64,000 nt of DNA from Gracilariopsis chorda (lineage: Eukaryota; Rhodophyta; Florideophyceae; Gracilariales; Gracilariaceae), in assembly GCA_003194525.1 (NCBI GenBank), contig NBIV01000035.1, positions 1-64,000 of the forward strand, written 5' to 3'. How positions within the stretch are numbered: position 1 is the first letter of the stretch; each line of letters opens with the position of its first letter. The notes below the pieces were generated by a model. It was not told the DNA's origin. It was given only the letters and a program-made list of their open reading frames with translations, and made no database searches. Positions 11,701 through 24,480 of the stretch are shown piece by piece. Made by a program: the position numbers and the translations under genes.

Positions 11701-12479
11701 TGTTGGCAGTAGTACCTGTGCTGTCACTGAAAACCAAATGTTCCGGGGAGCATGGGCTGTTTTAGAGGGTACCTCTGCCAAAGGGCATATGCGCGTGTGC
11801 GCGAACCCAACGTGAAACTGGCTTCTGATTGGCTACTGCAAATGTACATATGCAACGTGGTGCGTACAAGTGGTATGGCATAACTGGATCGGTTGGACAC
11901 ACCCACGTGTCCAGCTACTACAGTGGTCACAGTGTACGTTGTGTGCAGGGGATACTGATGAAGTGTTTGACACCTGGTACAAGTGGTACAGCAGTGGTTG
12001 GTACAATGGTAAGGTGCGCATGCACTGTCAACAGGTTTACACATGCACGGGTATATTGATGACGTGGGTGTTGTGTGCATTGCCACATGATGACATGGCA
12101 CTAACACCACAGGTTACGTGCCGACTTACCATGACGTCTTGACTTACCGTGATGTGTTGGCATGTGCTGGCGTGTGTTGGAGTCGTGAATTTGTGCCTTG
12201 TCATGGTCATGTGTATGCACGTAACTATTACAGAACATTGGTGCGTTGGTGTGCGTTGGTGTAATGAGGTTGTGCTGAGCTGGCTATGTCATGTTAGATG
12301 ATGATTGGTAGTATTGAGTGTCCCTGCTTAGTGGTTTAGGTTTTACTTGTAGTTGGTGTTCCCGCGCAATTCGAGTTTAGAGTGGTATATAAGATGTGCC
12401 TGAAGGACCTCCAAGTAAATCCAAGCTAGAGCTGGCGAACTTCCCTTCCATCCCCTCAACTTCCTTTCAACTTTCAACA
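11701..12479 (+). repeat. 3' LTR of copia B (complete)
   Basis: 779 bp from TGTTGG to CAACA, with TATA box TATATAAG at 12386-12393. The last 420 bp match the 5' LTR remnant. The LTR ends exactly where RNase H sequence of element C resumes. Confidence 0.93.
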
Positions 12480-15400
12480 GATAGCGCAACTGACGGTTGT
12501 TTTCTACCACCATACCAGCAGGTTGCTGACCCAAGTTGAACGATATACCCGGACATTGACTTCCGACTCGTAGTTTCTCCAGCGTAGCCAGAGTCCACAT
12601 AAGCATGCAGATCTAGAGCTCCAGGCCTGTAGCATAGCCCAAGCTGTCGCGTTCCACACAGGTACCTGAGCACACGCTTCACAGCTTTGTGGCACCAAGC
12701 GGTAGGAGCACTCTGAAAACCAGCCAGGATGGGAACTGGAGCAAGTATATCCAGCCTAGTACGTAGTGCCAAGTACAACAGAGACCCGATCATCTGCTGG
12801 TACAACTACACATCCATTGGTGATTTGTGCTCCTCCGTTGCTAGATATGTGAAGAAGCACTCCACCATAGAGCTAGGTACTGGCTTAGCGTTCTGGAGAC
12901 CAAATAGTCAAACTATACTTTCAATATACAGCGACTGTCCCAGCTTGACACCAAGGAGTTGTCCGGCGGCACCTATCCTCCGTGACAGCTCCACGCCAAG
13001 GTACAGAGTGACTCGGTTCTCAATGCGAAGGTCGTAGAGTGCTTTGAGCTCCTCCAGCACCGTAATCCGTTGCTCCAGCGATGGCGTGAACACCAGAATG
13101 TCGTCCACGTATACGATTATGTATGCATACATGCCATCTCTAACCTTTCCCTTGAATACGCACGGTGCGCTGGGTAGTTGCTCAAAACCAAACGTCTTCA
13201 TATCCGCTTTGAATTTTTTGTGCCATGCTAGATGAGCCTGTTGCAAACTGTGCATAGCCTTGAGTACCTTATAGCACTTTGCAGTCAGACCAGGAACACC
13301 ACGCGGCGACATCACCCACACGTCTTCTTTAAGCTCACCGTTGAGAATGCAGTCTTAAAATCTACTTGAGCCACATACACCTGAAGACAAAATACAACGT
13401 ACAGAAACAACCGAACCAGATTAAATGGCACCACTGGGGCATATGTCTCCATGTAGTTCAGCCCGTATGTCTGGTGATTGTCACAAGCCACAAACCTAGC
13501 CTTGAATCTATCTACCGATTCTTTGGCATTGCGCTTGACGTTTTAAAATGAAATGAGTAGGAAGAGGCTGAGAGGCAGGCGATTCATCCTCCTCCCAAGT
13601 GTTCTTCTCCTCCAGAGATGTCAGTTCTTCATCAATGGCATTCTTCCAAAGGCTCTGTTCAAGTGGTGTGGCAGACAGTGCTTCGCGCAGAGTAGGTTCA
13701 TCGCTGGTAGTAATATCCATTTGTGACGTTGCATTACCGGCCATGTACCACAACTTAGCTGGTGCACGTCGTGTACGGCGAGGATAGTGTGGTTCCGGTT
13801 CAGATTCTGGTAAGACATCAGTGTCCGATGTATGTTGACTAACACGTGGGTCATGCTCACCAGCATTTTCTTGGTCCGAATAGTCATCAGACGTATACTC
13901 GCTATCATGTGGATGATCAATACCGCTTTCAGTGCTCTGTGCCGTTGGTATAGAAGTGGGTTCAATATGTTCCGTATCACTCTCGCTGTCGAATGGATTG
14001 TCCACAGAAACCATACTGCCACTCTCAGTATCAACTTCAAAGTGATCTCCGCATTCATACGTATAATCTGATGCACCTTCATCACTCATAACATGTTCCA
14101 GAAATGGTGCCCCAGGGTACTTGGACTCGTCAAATGTCACATGCCCAGACTTCAAAATGCGTGGAATCTCATCATTATCATTGACTGAAGCATCATAAAC
14201 ACCATGCTCAAGAGTCTGCAAGTACACTTCTTCAAGTGCACTAGACTCAAACTTGGTATCCAGTTTCATTTTAAGCACAAACGGAGCACACCCAAAGACT
14301 TTGACATGCTTCACGGATGGTTTTGAACCAGTCATCAAAAAGTAAGGGCTGCTTCCGGTTGCAGAGTGACAAACCCTATTGCGAACATGTATGACGTACT
14401 TTAATGCATATGACCACAACCACTCTGGTAGACTTGCCTGTATGAGCAAAGCTCGAGCAGCTTCCTCTATCGTGCGATTGATAAACTCGGCTATTGCATT
14501 GTGTTCCGGAGTACACGGAGGAGAAAAAGAAGTGTCTTGAAGATTGTTGGCAGGGTTCAGCTGCAACGCAATATACTGTTCGGCGTTATCCGAGTAAACT
14601 TTCGCAATGCCCACTTTTCAAAGCTGCTGAAACTTGTCCTCAACTGCATCGAATACAACAGCAATTTCACTTTTATGGGTCATGAAGCCTAAGAGTGCAT
14701 ACCTTGAATGCTCGTCAAGGAAGGTAGAGGCATATTGAAACATTTGTGGGAATGACGGTACAAGGGGTCCTAGTATGTCGGAGTGTACCACCTCACTTAT
14801 GGGTGATGGTCGGTCGTATTTGCCAGGAAACGGAAGTTTGTGCGCCTTACCAAGCATACACGGCCGGCATATCTTCTCCATTTCCGGCATTTTTGGCACC
14901 CCTTCAGCATGTTTGTAAACTGAGTGGAGGTCGCGCGCATTGATGTGGGCAAGTCGCCGATGCCATAGATTAACAATACTGGACTCCGATGTCTTCATGC
15001 AATGATCTGCACTAGTTGGTGACAAGGGTGAGGTTGGGTTAGTACCTTGCAATATTGGATCGGGTAAGGTGTACAACCCCGAGCGTCAATGGCGATGGCC
15101 ACTGCCGAGTACAAACCCATTGTGCAAGGTGAGGCGAACTTCACTTGAGCGAAAGAAGGATTTAATGCCCTTGTCCGCCAAGAATCCTACGGACACCAAA
15201 TTGTATTCCAGTTCTGGAAAGAACAGGACATCAGTCAATCGCAGGTTTGCGTACTCAAATGGCAATACTATGTCACCCCGCTGCGTTGCAGATACTTCAA
15301 TGTTGTTTGCAAGCAAGATGGTTCTATTTTCTATGTTGTGCAAGGACTCGGGAATAAAGACAGACAACGAATGGAAAAAGTGTGATGTAGCACCACTATC

Positions 15401-16474
15401 GGCATAGGTGTCCATATCGCAACTGTCGAGGAGTACGATGGAAGACTCTTCCAGTGCCATACCACATACCTCATTCTTTGATGAACTACCACCCTGCTTA
15501 TTGCAAGACTTGGACGCCCCAGATTTCCTCTTCGATTTGATGTTAAGCTTGTCCAGGATGATTTTCGGTAAGTGATTATCTGGGTTATTGGGATTCGCAT
15601 GGCATCTGTCTTTTGTGTGACCATCACGATAACAGAATTCACAGTGATAAGTCCGGTTCGTGGACACCACGTATGCTCTAGCAGCTGTACTTGGGCGATC
15701 ACCAGATTTACTTCCGTTCTTGATGTGCGTGTGATTACAGTTTTGGGAAACACTTGAACCACCAGAACCTTTGCTTCTGTTCTTCTTTCGACTTGGCGTA
15801 CGTCCAGAACTAGAAGAACTGACCATACGAGCATTGTACTCATCGATCAAAGTGGTTGCCAAATAGTCCCAAGTGAGTTCCAATATGTCCTTAGTACGTA
15901 ATGCAGCAGCCGTGGACTCCAAAAAACTGTTCGGATCAATGGAAGCAAGTAGCATAGGTGCCTTGTGAGATTCCGGTATAGCAGCATCCTTTCCCATACA
16001 GTCTAACTGAGCGAACAATGCCGTCTATTGATCCACATAGCTGGAAATGTTCTCACCGCTGTATGACATTCGGAACAATCGTGTCTGCCCTGCAATTCTA
16101 GATACAGTCCTATTGGAGGCATAACCTCCATCCGAGAGTTGCCACATACGTGCAGGATCATCATCCACTTCCATGACTACGCGTTATGGAGCATCACCAA
16201 GAGCACAGATGATGATACCACAATCCTTTCCTCGTTTCGCAATGATACGGGGAGTTACTATTTCAGTGCAAGTACCTGCGGTATTTGTGTCTCGACTTGA
16301 ACTATCTGTTGTCGATTGAACCCCAGAGGGAGTTACGACATTCCAGACACCATTAATACTGTATGCAGCACGAAGACGGTGACGCTACAGCATATAATCA
16401 TCACCACGCTTACCATTGAAACGAGGAATTTTCAGTCCAGAGGTGGATTCCGTTTCAAGTTCGGAGTCCGACAT
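12480..16474 (-). pseudogene. gag-pol coding region of copia C (fossil, broken)
   Basis: From 16474 downwards: gag, a CCHC-type knuckle (CEFCYRDGHTKDRC), the protease site DSGATSHFF, the HHCC zinc domain (LWHRRLAHINARD ... CRPCMLGKAHK), an integrase core (HSDILGPL, DNAEQY, AEFINRT), RT (VYVDDILVF) and RNase H up to KQPSVALS, where element B begins. It is a close relative of copia A with several breaks. Confidence 0.88.
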
Positions 16475-17261
16475 GGTTCCTATGGGACTAGAACCAAAGA
16501 AAAGCAACAAAAGCACCTATGTAGATGCCAAATGTAGTGATATCCACACAATGTAGTGAAGGCGAAGGAGGGATTTCAGGGCTTCTGTTACACAAAGAAC
16601 CAGAAAAACTGGAACGGAGAAGATTCTCAAACACTCAACCGCGAAAGCATCAGCGGAGACCGTGTAACCAAGTGTACTACGCTTGTCGAGACGCGTCTCG
16701 TACGCGATCACATGCAGAGTTCGGGTGCTCAACGCCCGGAGTATACTCACAGAACGTACTGATACGAGCCTTCACACAACTAAAACTTCTTAAGACGGGC
16801 ACACTGGCAGGAGATACTATCCCCGCTACCCTAGAGGTCCGAATCCTCTGGTCCCGTGTAACTCTCTCCAAGTGAGATGCGGTTTCTGCGCCCAATCCTG
16901 CTCTGTGCACTTCAGATCGAGGGGCTTTACAATCCGTACGAGACGTCCAAGGGAGGCTAAGAGCTGACGCGATAAGCTTTCACCAGCCATCCCCTTCTAG
17001 TCGCTTGCCGGAAAATCGCGTGGTCTTTCTTGTGCGCTGAACCAAAGAAGCAAGGATCGGAACAGGCGCAGGTCGGTTTACCAGAGACGAGTCCCTGAAC
17101 GCTCTGCCTACTTTCACCACTGTCACTCAACTTCCAGAAGATTAGCTCACTCGCAACGCAACGCGTACCTGTGCCAAAGAAAAACCCAGTCTTTGTAGAA
17201 TCCAAAAAGATATTAGTAGAGCGTGACGTCGGCAAAAAGTAGACGCTCTGGGTCCATAACA
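16475..17261 (-). other. leader and primer-site region of copia C
   Basis: Non-coding leader homologous to the leader of A. A recognisable but degraded initiator-tRNA-Met primer site lies next to the LTR at about 17246-17261. Confidence 0.7.
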
Positions 17262-17986
17262 TGTCGCAACGCATGTAGTTTATGAAAACAAGAGGTAAGG
17301 AAGAAAGGGAGGAAAAAGAAACAAGAAAGTAAAACAAGGATGGTTGTCAGCCTTAGTCGACCTGTTTAATCGACAGCAGGCAAAGCCAATCTACATATAT
17401 CGTACCGCACACACTTCACCGTCGTCGCAGCAAGCGACGGCGGCGGTTGCATTATTACAATACACTTTATTTGTGTTTGCAGGTGTACAGGAAAAGCGCG
17501 CACAATCTAGAGGGTTACAATTTCAAATAACTAAATCAATCAATGCAGTAAATCCATTGCCAGTCCCTTGATCTCGAAGCAGCTCTAAAAAATCAACAAT
17601 TTCCATACTGGCATTCCAATCCCTCAACGCAGCCCACAAACGAACATTGTCCGAAATCTCCGAATACAGCTCCCATTCGCATCTTTGGCATTGCAGCACA
17701 ACCGTCTACGGCGCCCACACTTGGACCAACCACATTGCTCCACTTGTGCATATCGGCAATCCAGTGCCATACACTCCATAACACTTGTACGGTATTCAAT
17801 GCATATAGCATTTTGCAGTAGCCAATCACATGGCCGTTTCACGTTGGGTTCGAGCAGAGGTGCATATGCACTTTTCGAGCGAGGGGCTCCAAAAGTGCCC
17901 ATTGTCCGCTGAAGGTATGGTTTTGGACCAAGCTGAGACCTTCTGGGGGGATTGGCCAGGCACTTGACCACGTCTAGACTTCAACA
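17262..17986 (-). repeat. 5' LTR of copia C
   Basis: Homologous to the LTR of A. Shared segments include ATGTGATTGGCTACTGC-like sequence and AACGTGAAACGGC. On the minus strand it runs from TGTTGAAGTC to GCGACA. Its right border falls inside the gag start of element E. Confidence 0.8.
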
Positions 17987-18578
17987 GCCAGAAGGTGTAT
18001 TCTTTGCCCCGCTTACAGTGGAAGCGCGGGATTTTCACATTAAAAGTGGTTTTCGACTCAACTTCGGAGTCTGACTTGGTTCCAGAAGAAGTTCAGTAAC
18101 CAAAATAGAAACAAATAATGCACGGAAATGAAGCAGAGTGAGGGACTCGATGCTTAGAATCGCTATCAGAATAGACAAAAGAGCTGTTCGAGAGGTGCAG
18201 CTTTGGAGAGATAGTGGATGTCACATCACACTATGAGGGTGATACTGGAGTGGAGTATTCTTAACACTCAACATCGAGGGGGTCAGCGGAGACCGTGTAA
18301 CTAAGTCTCAACGCTCGTCCAGACGCGTCTGGTACGGGAATCACAGGCGAGGTTCGGGTTCTCGACGCACGGAGTATACCCACAAGTGGCTCTGAAGCGC
18401 ACTCGGAAAAGAAAGTAAGAGATGAAACTTCGTCAAAAACGGGCACACTGACAGTAAAAACTACCTCCGCTACCCTAAGCATTGAACCCATGGACTTTGG
18501 ATGCTCTGTACAGGTGCCTGGTGTGATTATCTTCGACCTGCCCTACTCCACGCACTTCACGAGTAGGGTGCTCAATGA
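17987..18578 (-). mobile_element. copia element E, fragment (gag start and leader)
   Basis: Minus-strand sequence matching the first gag codons (KIPRFHCKRGKEY) and about 500 bp of leader of element A. It is cut on the left by C and on the right by the LTR of D. It is the oldest visible layer of the copia nest and too short to judge further. Confidence 0.8.
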
Positions 18579-19366
18579 TGATGTTAGCACATGGTCGAGT
18601 GCATGGTAGTACTGGGATGTCATGGTGCAGCACTTGGAAACAAAGTTTCATATAACGGATGGATGCTTTTGAGAGCTGCTTTGCAAAAGCACATATGCGT
18701 GTGTTCTCAAAGCCAAAGTGAAACGGGCATATGATTGGCTACTGCATATACTCATATGAAATGCATTGGCTACAAGTGTTCTGCATTCTGTGTGTCATGG
18801 CACGGAACTGGCCACTTGGGATAAGGTGAATGGGCATGGTACTTAGGAATATGTGTGGCTACATCTGGTTTAAATGTACATGCCGGTGTTGCATATGTGC
18901 AGTTGTGCAAGTAAGCACGTGCCATGCACGCAGCACACCTAGGGTATTTACATAGATTTGGTGGCATGTGAACTTGTCCTTTGTCATAGTCTTGATGATG
19001 CAAGTAAGTGCATACACAGTGCTGTCACGTTGTTGGCATGTCTGTTTCACTTGTTGCGCATTGTGGGCTGCTTGGTTCACTTGGTGTGCGTTGTTATAAT
19101 GTGTTGTTATGTTGTTGTGCATGGTTGTACTTAGCTGTAATCAGTGTGTGCAACCCTTATTGTGTTATGTTTGATTATGATTGGTAGTATTGGGTGTCCC
19201 CACTTAGTGGTGTAGGGTTTTCTTGTAGTGGTAGTGCAAACTAGAGCTCCTATATAATATTTTGAAGTCGCAGTAGCAATTGAACTCGACCCCAATACTG
19301 GCAACCATCATTCTTTATTTTTTCGCTTTCTTTGTTCAACAGATGCGCTGTAGCCCAATACTCGTT
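18579..19366 (+). repeat. LTR of copia D
   Basis: About 790 bp in the opposite orientation to the A and C LTRs. It shares TGATGTTAGCAC, the block around GGCTACTGCATAT, TATA-like CTATATAA and the TTTGTTC-ACAGATGCGC end block. Confidence 0.82.
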
Positions 19367-19375
19367 ATAAAAATC

Positions 19376-20762
19376 AGCGTGGTGATGATTATACGCTTGG
19401 GAGTCACCGTCTTCGTGCTGCATGGCGTATCAATGGTGTATGGAATGTCGCAAATCCCTCTGGTGGTCAATCTACTAAAGATAGTTCCACGCAAGACACA
19501 TCTACGGCAGGTACTTGCACTGAAGTAGTAACTCCCCGTATCATTGCGAAACCAGAAAAGGCTTGTAATATCATCGTCTTTGCTCTTGGTGATGCCTCAT
19601 TACGCGTATTGAAGGACGTGGATGATGATCCTGCAGGTATGTTGCAACTCTTGGATGGACGTTACGCCTCCAATAGGACTGTATTTAGAATTGAAGTGCA
19701 GACTCAATTGTTCCAAATAACGTACATGTCCAGCTATGTGGGTCAATACACGGCATTGTTCGCCCAGTTAGACCGTATGGGCAAGGATGCTGCTATACCG
19801 GAGTCCCACAAGGACTCTATGGTACTTGCGTCCATCGATTCGGGCATTTCATTGGGGTCCACGGCTGCTGCACTACGTACCAAGGACATATCGGAACTCA
19901 CCTGGGACTATGCGGCGACCATTTCGATTGATGAGTGCAATGCTCGTCAGGTCAGTTCTTCTAGTTCCGGACGTACGCTAAATCGAAAGAAGAACAGAAG
20001 CAAAGGTTATAGTGCTTCGCACGTGTCTAAAAACTTCGGGCACGCGCACATCAGGGACGGCAGTGACTCTGATGATTGGCCAAGTACCGCTGGTGTCCAG
20101 TAATAGGACTTATCACTGTGAATTCTGTGATCGTGATGGTCACACGAAGAACAGATGCCATGTGAATCCTGATAACCTGGATAATCATTTACCCAAAAAA
20201 ATCCTGGGCAAGGTTAACTTCAAGTCAAAGAGCAAAGCTGGGGCTTCCAATTCTTCCAATAAGCCAGAAGGTAGTTCATCAAAGATTGAAGTATGTGGTA
20301 TGGCACTGGAAAATTATTCCATCGTACCTCCCAACAGTCACGATATGGAAATCTATGCTGATAGTGGTGCTACATTAAACTTCTTCCATTCGGTGTCTGC
20401 GTTTATTACAGAGTCCCTGCACCAAGTAGAAACTCGAACCATCATGCTTGCAGACAACACCAAAGTATGTGCGACGCAGCGGGTTGACGTAGTATTACCA
20501 TTTGAATACGAAGACCTACGATTGACTAATGTACTGTTCGTGCCAGTACTGGAATACAATTTGGTGGGCGTAGGATGCATGGCAGAAAAGGGCAATGAAT
20601 CCTTCTTTCACTCAAGTGCAGTTCTTCTCACCCTTGGACAATGGGTTTTTAGTCGGCAGTGGCAATCGCAATCGACGTTCGGGGTTGTACACCTTACTCG
20701 ATCCGATATTGCAAAGTAACCATCCAGCTCCAACCTCGTCGCCAGCTGGTGGACATCATTGA
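19376..20762 (+). pseudogene. gag-protease-integrase start of copia D (fossil)
   Basis: Translation resembles gag of C (QLLDGRYASNRT, DRMGKDAAIPESHK, RTKDISELTWDY), then a CCHC knuckle (CEFCDRDGHTKNRC) and the protease site (YADSGA). Broken; ends before the integrase core. Confidence 0.82.
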
Positions 20763-22940
20763 ACTTTGCAGTCCCAGGCTGTTAGAAGCACTTCCTCGTC
20801 ATCAATGAAAGCCGTGAGGGAAGAACCCTCTTTTGCGACTGTAGTTGATTCAAGCGTTCCACTGATCGCAAAGACATAAGCGCTAGGTGCTGCCTTGCTT
20901 GATGTTCATTTCACTCTACACCCTCTTCCATCGCTGGAGACTCCAGCACAGAAGTCGAGAACGACTGATAGCCAACAGCCTTCCTATTCAAATGGCCCAA
21001 TGGGTGTATGTCTGATACACGCTAAGCAACGTGTTGTTGCAGAGATTGCAGACCTCTTGCCCTGACAATTTACCAAACAGGTTAAATAGGCAGAGCGAAG
21101 TTGGAGGGATTTTCTCGAAGCTCGACTGAATTAGTTGGTCGTGAACGTCGCATACCACGTGCAGGCTGCAATACAACGACGACTGCAGTCTTTGCTTGCA
21201 AGTGAGATTCCTCGCCAGATTTCATATACGATACAGCAAAGAGGTAATGCTTCCGTTACAAGAGAGCACCACCGTGTATAGGCAAAGCTGGTCGAGCTCC
21301 ACCGCAGTTTTGCAGATCTGGAGGTCGAACATCATGCACTGAGTATCCAGGTGGCTTTCCTTATGAAGGATGGGTCGTTCTGCACGATGAAGGTATACCT
21401 TCATGGAAGGTTTTGGCTTTGAAAGCCAAGATGGAGAGCAGGCGGGCCAAGAAGAACCACGATTCTGACTCAGAATCTTTTCCCCGGATGATGGATCATT
21501 TTCTTCTTCGGATTCCAATCCAGACTTGCGCAAGCACAATCCCGCTGAGACTACCTCGCATAATAGCCATCTCAAGGACGTCTTTTTATTCAATGCATAC
21601 CAGTTTGTTAACTGTAGACTGATCAAAAGCTTGAAAGTCAAGCTGGGTGTCGTTTCGATGAATAAGCGGTTAATAACCACCATGGCCAACCGTAGATTCG
21701 ACAGAATGGACCCTATGTCAATCTCAAAGTTTCCCGTTGCGTTCAAATGCGAAAAAAAGACGAATGGCATCTTCGAGGGGATGAACAGGTTGGTGGTGCT
21801 GTACTTCTCGTTGGCTAATGCCCATATCGCCTACGAGAGCACCCTGGATCTCGATCCAGTTGGTGAGTCCTTGGTAGGAATCAAAAGTGGGGCAGAGGCC
21901 GTACAATAGCTGCTACGCAGCTGCTCGAAGGATGAATTCGTACAAGACTTGATACGTGACCTCAGTTTACTTCGTCCACGATCAAAAGAGACGAAGCAGT
22001 CTTTCAAACAGCTTTTAAGCTCAAAGTACGCCCTGTTTGGCAGATTATGCACACAAGAGGAGCAGATTGCGTCCTTCATGGATTGGCTGCTGTCCATTAT
22101 CTCTTTTCGTGTAACAACTGACTGACAAGTTTTCCATAATGGTTTCACGACCCTGGATACCATCGTGAAGCCCGCCATGTACCACGGACATACATCGCGT
22201 CTAATCCAACAGCAACGATTCCTGTTGAGTTCCCGGAGTTATCCGGCAAAGACATATGTCATGTTCTAAACGGTATAAACTCACAATTGACAGAGACACG
22301 AATGGCTTACCACAGCGCAATGGCGTTGTAATGCATATTGGAATCGATGATGGGGACGGTCCTTTGATCAATCCAAGTTATACCAGTACAACGACAGAGG
22401 CGGATGCCCCTTCTAGGGAAGGTCCGTTAGGACAGAATGACCCCGCTCTAGCTGTAGTTTTGATCTTTAATCCTCGTCTCGAGGAATGGGCACAGCCCGA
22501 GCGAATCAGCTGGGTTGGCCAAATAGGAGGTGCAATGCACACGCTCAGTGGCAAACGTACCACCGGCAGAGCTTGCTACCTCTGCGCTTTCATAGGCCAT
22601 CAGGTCCCAGACGTCACGTGGATAAATCCACCTATGCGAGCACAATCACGACAGAGGGTCATGGAGGCTCCTCCAGAACGACAGGCATCCCTGTCCCAAA
22701 TGACTCATTACATCGCCGGACTAACGCCTTTTAGTAGGGACTTACCGATTAGTAATCCAGGAACTGTTTCCGCTGCACAAAAAAAAGTTGTTGTTAAGAA
22801 CAACCACGATTGCCAAGCTTCAGGAAACGAGACACGGCGTTCACAGACCACGTCCCTTCTCTTGAGGTACCGGGTTCCTGAAACACAGACGACAAATACG
22901 TCAGGAATTGTCTTGAAGATACATTTTCGAGAGTAGCTGA
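20763..22940 (+). pseudogene. decayed coding stretch, unrecognised
   Basis: Long stretches of protein-like sequence in mostly one plus frame at a time, interrupted in several places. The first part (to about 21400) is helical and Gln/Arg-rich (QAAIQRRLQSLLASEIPRQI), like a coiled coil. The second (about 21413-22250) contains LIKSLKVKLGVVSMNKRL and SSKYALFGRLCTQEEQIASF. The third (22256-22936) contains ACYLCAFIGHQVPDVTWINP, which hints at a small zinc knuckle. I do not recognise the family. The layout (coiled coil, helical middle, Cys/His motif) could be gag of an unclassified retroelement, so I treat it as a fossil. A decayed host gene is the alternative. Confidence 0.4.
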
Positions 22941-23057
22941 ACATCTACAAGACCATGTTTTAAAGAAAATAATGGAAGGATCCAGGAATTGACAAACTGA
23001 GAGAGTGACACGCCTGTATGCAATAGGGCGTGGCAAAAAAAACTTCACTCGCTGCAA

Positions 23058-23106
23058 GTTTGTCGTTTTGCAGCGGGGTTCTGGTACCAGCTGCAAAATG
23101 ACAAAC
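23058..23106. repeat. 17-bp near-perfect inverted repeat
   Basis: Arms 23058-23074 (GTTTGTCGTTTTGCAGC) and 23090-23106 pair with one mismatch across a 15-base loop. It lies about 150 bp upstream of the Harbinger-type frame and could be part of that element's end or a separate foldback. Confidence 0.75.
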
Positions 23107-23259
23107 GCTGATATCCAGTAAGTGACAAGCAACCAACTCTCCTTTTACGAATATCAGACCCAACCCACCTCCATCTAACTACCGTATCCATTTAACTACC
23201 GTCCCCTCAGCTGTTCCACATTACTAACTTCGACAACATGCACTGCGATATCTTTCAAG

Positions 23260-24431
23260 ATGAGAACTGACACAAAACTGTTTGTTATGCTCTTTCTTCT
23301 CGGTACTATGTGGTGGAATACAACCATGTTTCGTTTGAACACAGTTTACGCTCTTCAACCGCAACGACGCATCTCGAAAAAGAGAAAGTTGAAACGAGTC
23401 GGGTTAAAAAAAGGTATCCACGCTCAAGTCGGCACGGACTGGTGTGAATTGCTATCCTGTGGTAAAGATGACAATTTTATCGTTCATTTGAACGTTAACA
23501 GATGGCGGTTCTTCCACGATCTTCTTCCTCAAATTGAGAACGTGCGTCAAGCCTTTGAATATTATTCTCCATATTCCAAACATGGCAAGAACAGAGGACG
23601 AGAAGCAGGTTTTCGATCAGTGGACCTTCTGGGATTGGTACTGTGATATGTGAGAACAGCGGATGTTATGTACTCGCTTTGCCCAATATTCGGCCTTGTG
23701 CCATCTAGCGTGAGTGCGTGGTTAAAATACGGATTAATGTTGATGTTGAGAGCTCTAAAATCCGGAAACATACCGGAAGCTCGAATTGAATGGCCAAGTA
23801 GAGTGAAGATGCAGGATTCTGCAAGACGTCTGGAGCAGTGGAAACCAGAAACAGCCATATATTTGAAGGGAGTATTTGGCATTGTTGATGGCGGCCGTTT
23901 CCGTTGCGCAAGTTACGATGATTCTAACCTCCAGAACTCTTACTTCGAAGGATATACACAGAATACAGAGGTTACGAACCTGTTCGTGTGGAACTTCTAT
24001 GGGGAAATCATCCATGCAGCGATCAACTACCCAGGCTCATGGCACGAATCGAAAATAGCAGGAGTTTCTGGTCTATACTGGCCACGATTGTCTGACGAGT
24101 TCACGCCACCGGGATACGCAATCATTGGTGATAGTGCATTCACAGCCAAAATAACAGTAAAAACGGGAAGTTGTTGCGCTCTAGGAAGTCAAACGAAGCA
24201 AAACAGGTGCCGAGGTCTATACAGATGGTGGCAGTAGACTGTGTACTTGAGAAAATATATCCCGCTTACTGCCAGACTGCGGAGTGGGGTGTGAACGCCT
24301 TAAAAATTCCTTTCCGAAGACTTCGTACGATACTGCCAGCTGATAGTGGAAGACGGTTTGATATAATTGCGATTTGCTGTCACCTAATGAATTATCGAAC
24401 ACGTACAATTGGACATAATGAGATACGGTGA
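23260..24431 (+). pseudogene. Harbinger/PIF-type DDE transposase, broken
   Basis: DDE superfamily endonuclease that would cut and paste a class II transposon. Visible motifs are first Asp in FGIVDGGRFRC, then AAINYPGSWHESKIAG, second Asp in GDSAFTAK and a Glu in TAEWGVNALK, then LMNYRTRTIG, typical of the DDE_Tnp_4-like domain. The frame has a TGA at 23644-23646 where relatives have Trp-like residues (GLVL/YVRTADV). Near 24150-24170 it shifts so that the last third (24171-24431) reads in another frame. The N-terminal 120 residues are Lys/Arg-rich. Terminal inverted repeats were not identified. Confidence 0.82.
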
Positions 24432-24480
24432 GTGTTCGAGGTATGAAAATGTTGCGGATGTAGTTGGTGGTTTCATTTAC

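Larger units (their letters stand above)
6018..12479 (+). mobile_element. Ty1/copia LTR retrotransposon B, intact coding frame
   Basis: Plus-strand copia element with a 419-bp remnant of the 5' LTR (the rest lies beyond inserted element A), an initiator-tRNA-Met primer site, a 1.2-kb leader, one uninterrupted gag-pol frame, a polypurine tract and a complete 779-bp 3' LTR. The two LTRs differ at about four positions over 420 bases (roughly 1%), so insertion was recent. Its right end lies inside the RNase H sequence of element C. Apart from the insertion in its 5' LTR it looks whole. Confidence 0.95.
12480..17986 (-). mobile_element. Ty1/copia element C, interrupted by B
   Basis: Minus-strand copia of the same family as A, with similar gag, integrase and leader. 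Its right end is a 725-bp 5' LTR. Its left part (end of RNase H and 3' LTR) is cut off by element B and would lie left of the window. C itself sits within the gag start of element E. The coding region has several breaks and the LTR is clearly diverged from A's, so it is older than A and B. Confidence 0.88.
18579..20762 (+). mobile_element. copia element D, partial copy (plus strand)
   Basis: Begins with a plus-oriented LTR of the A/C family (TGATGTTAGC...) and continues into gag and protease sequence close to element C, ending within the integrase zinc region near 20762. No 3' LTR is seen. It adjoins the leader of E and was probably inserted there. Broken and incomplete. Confidence 0.82.
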
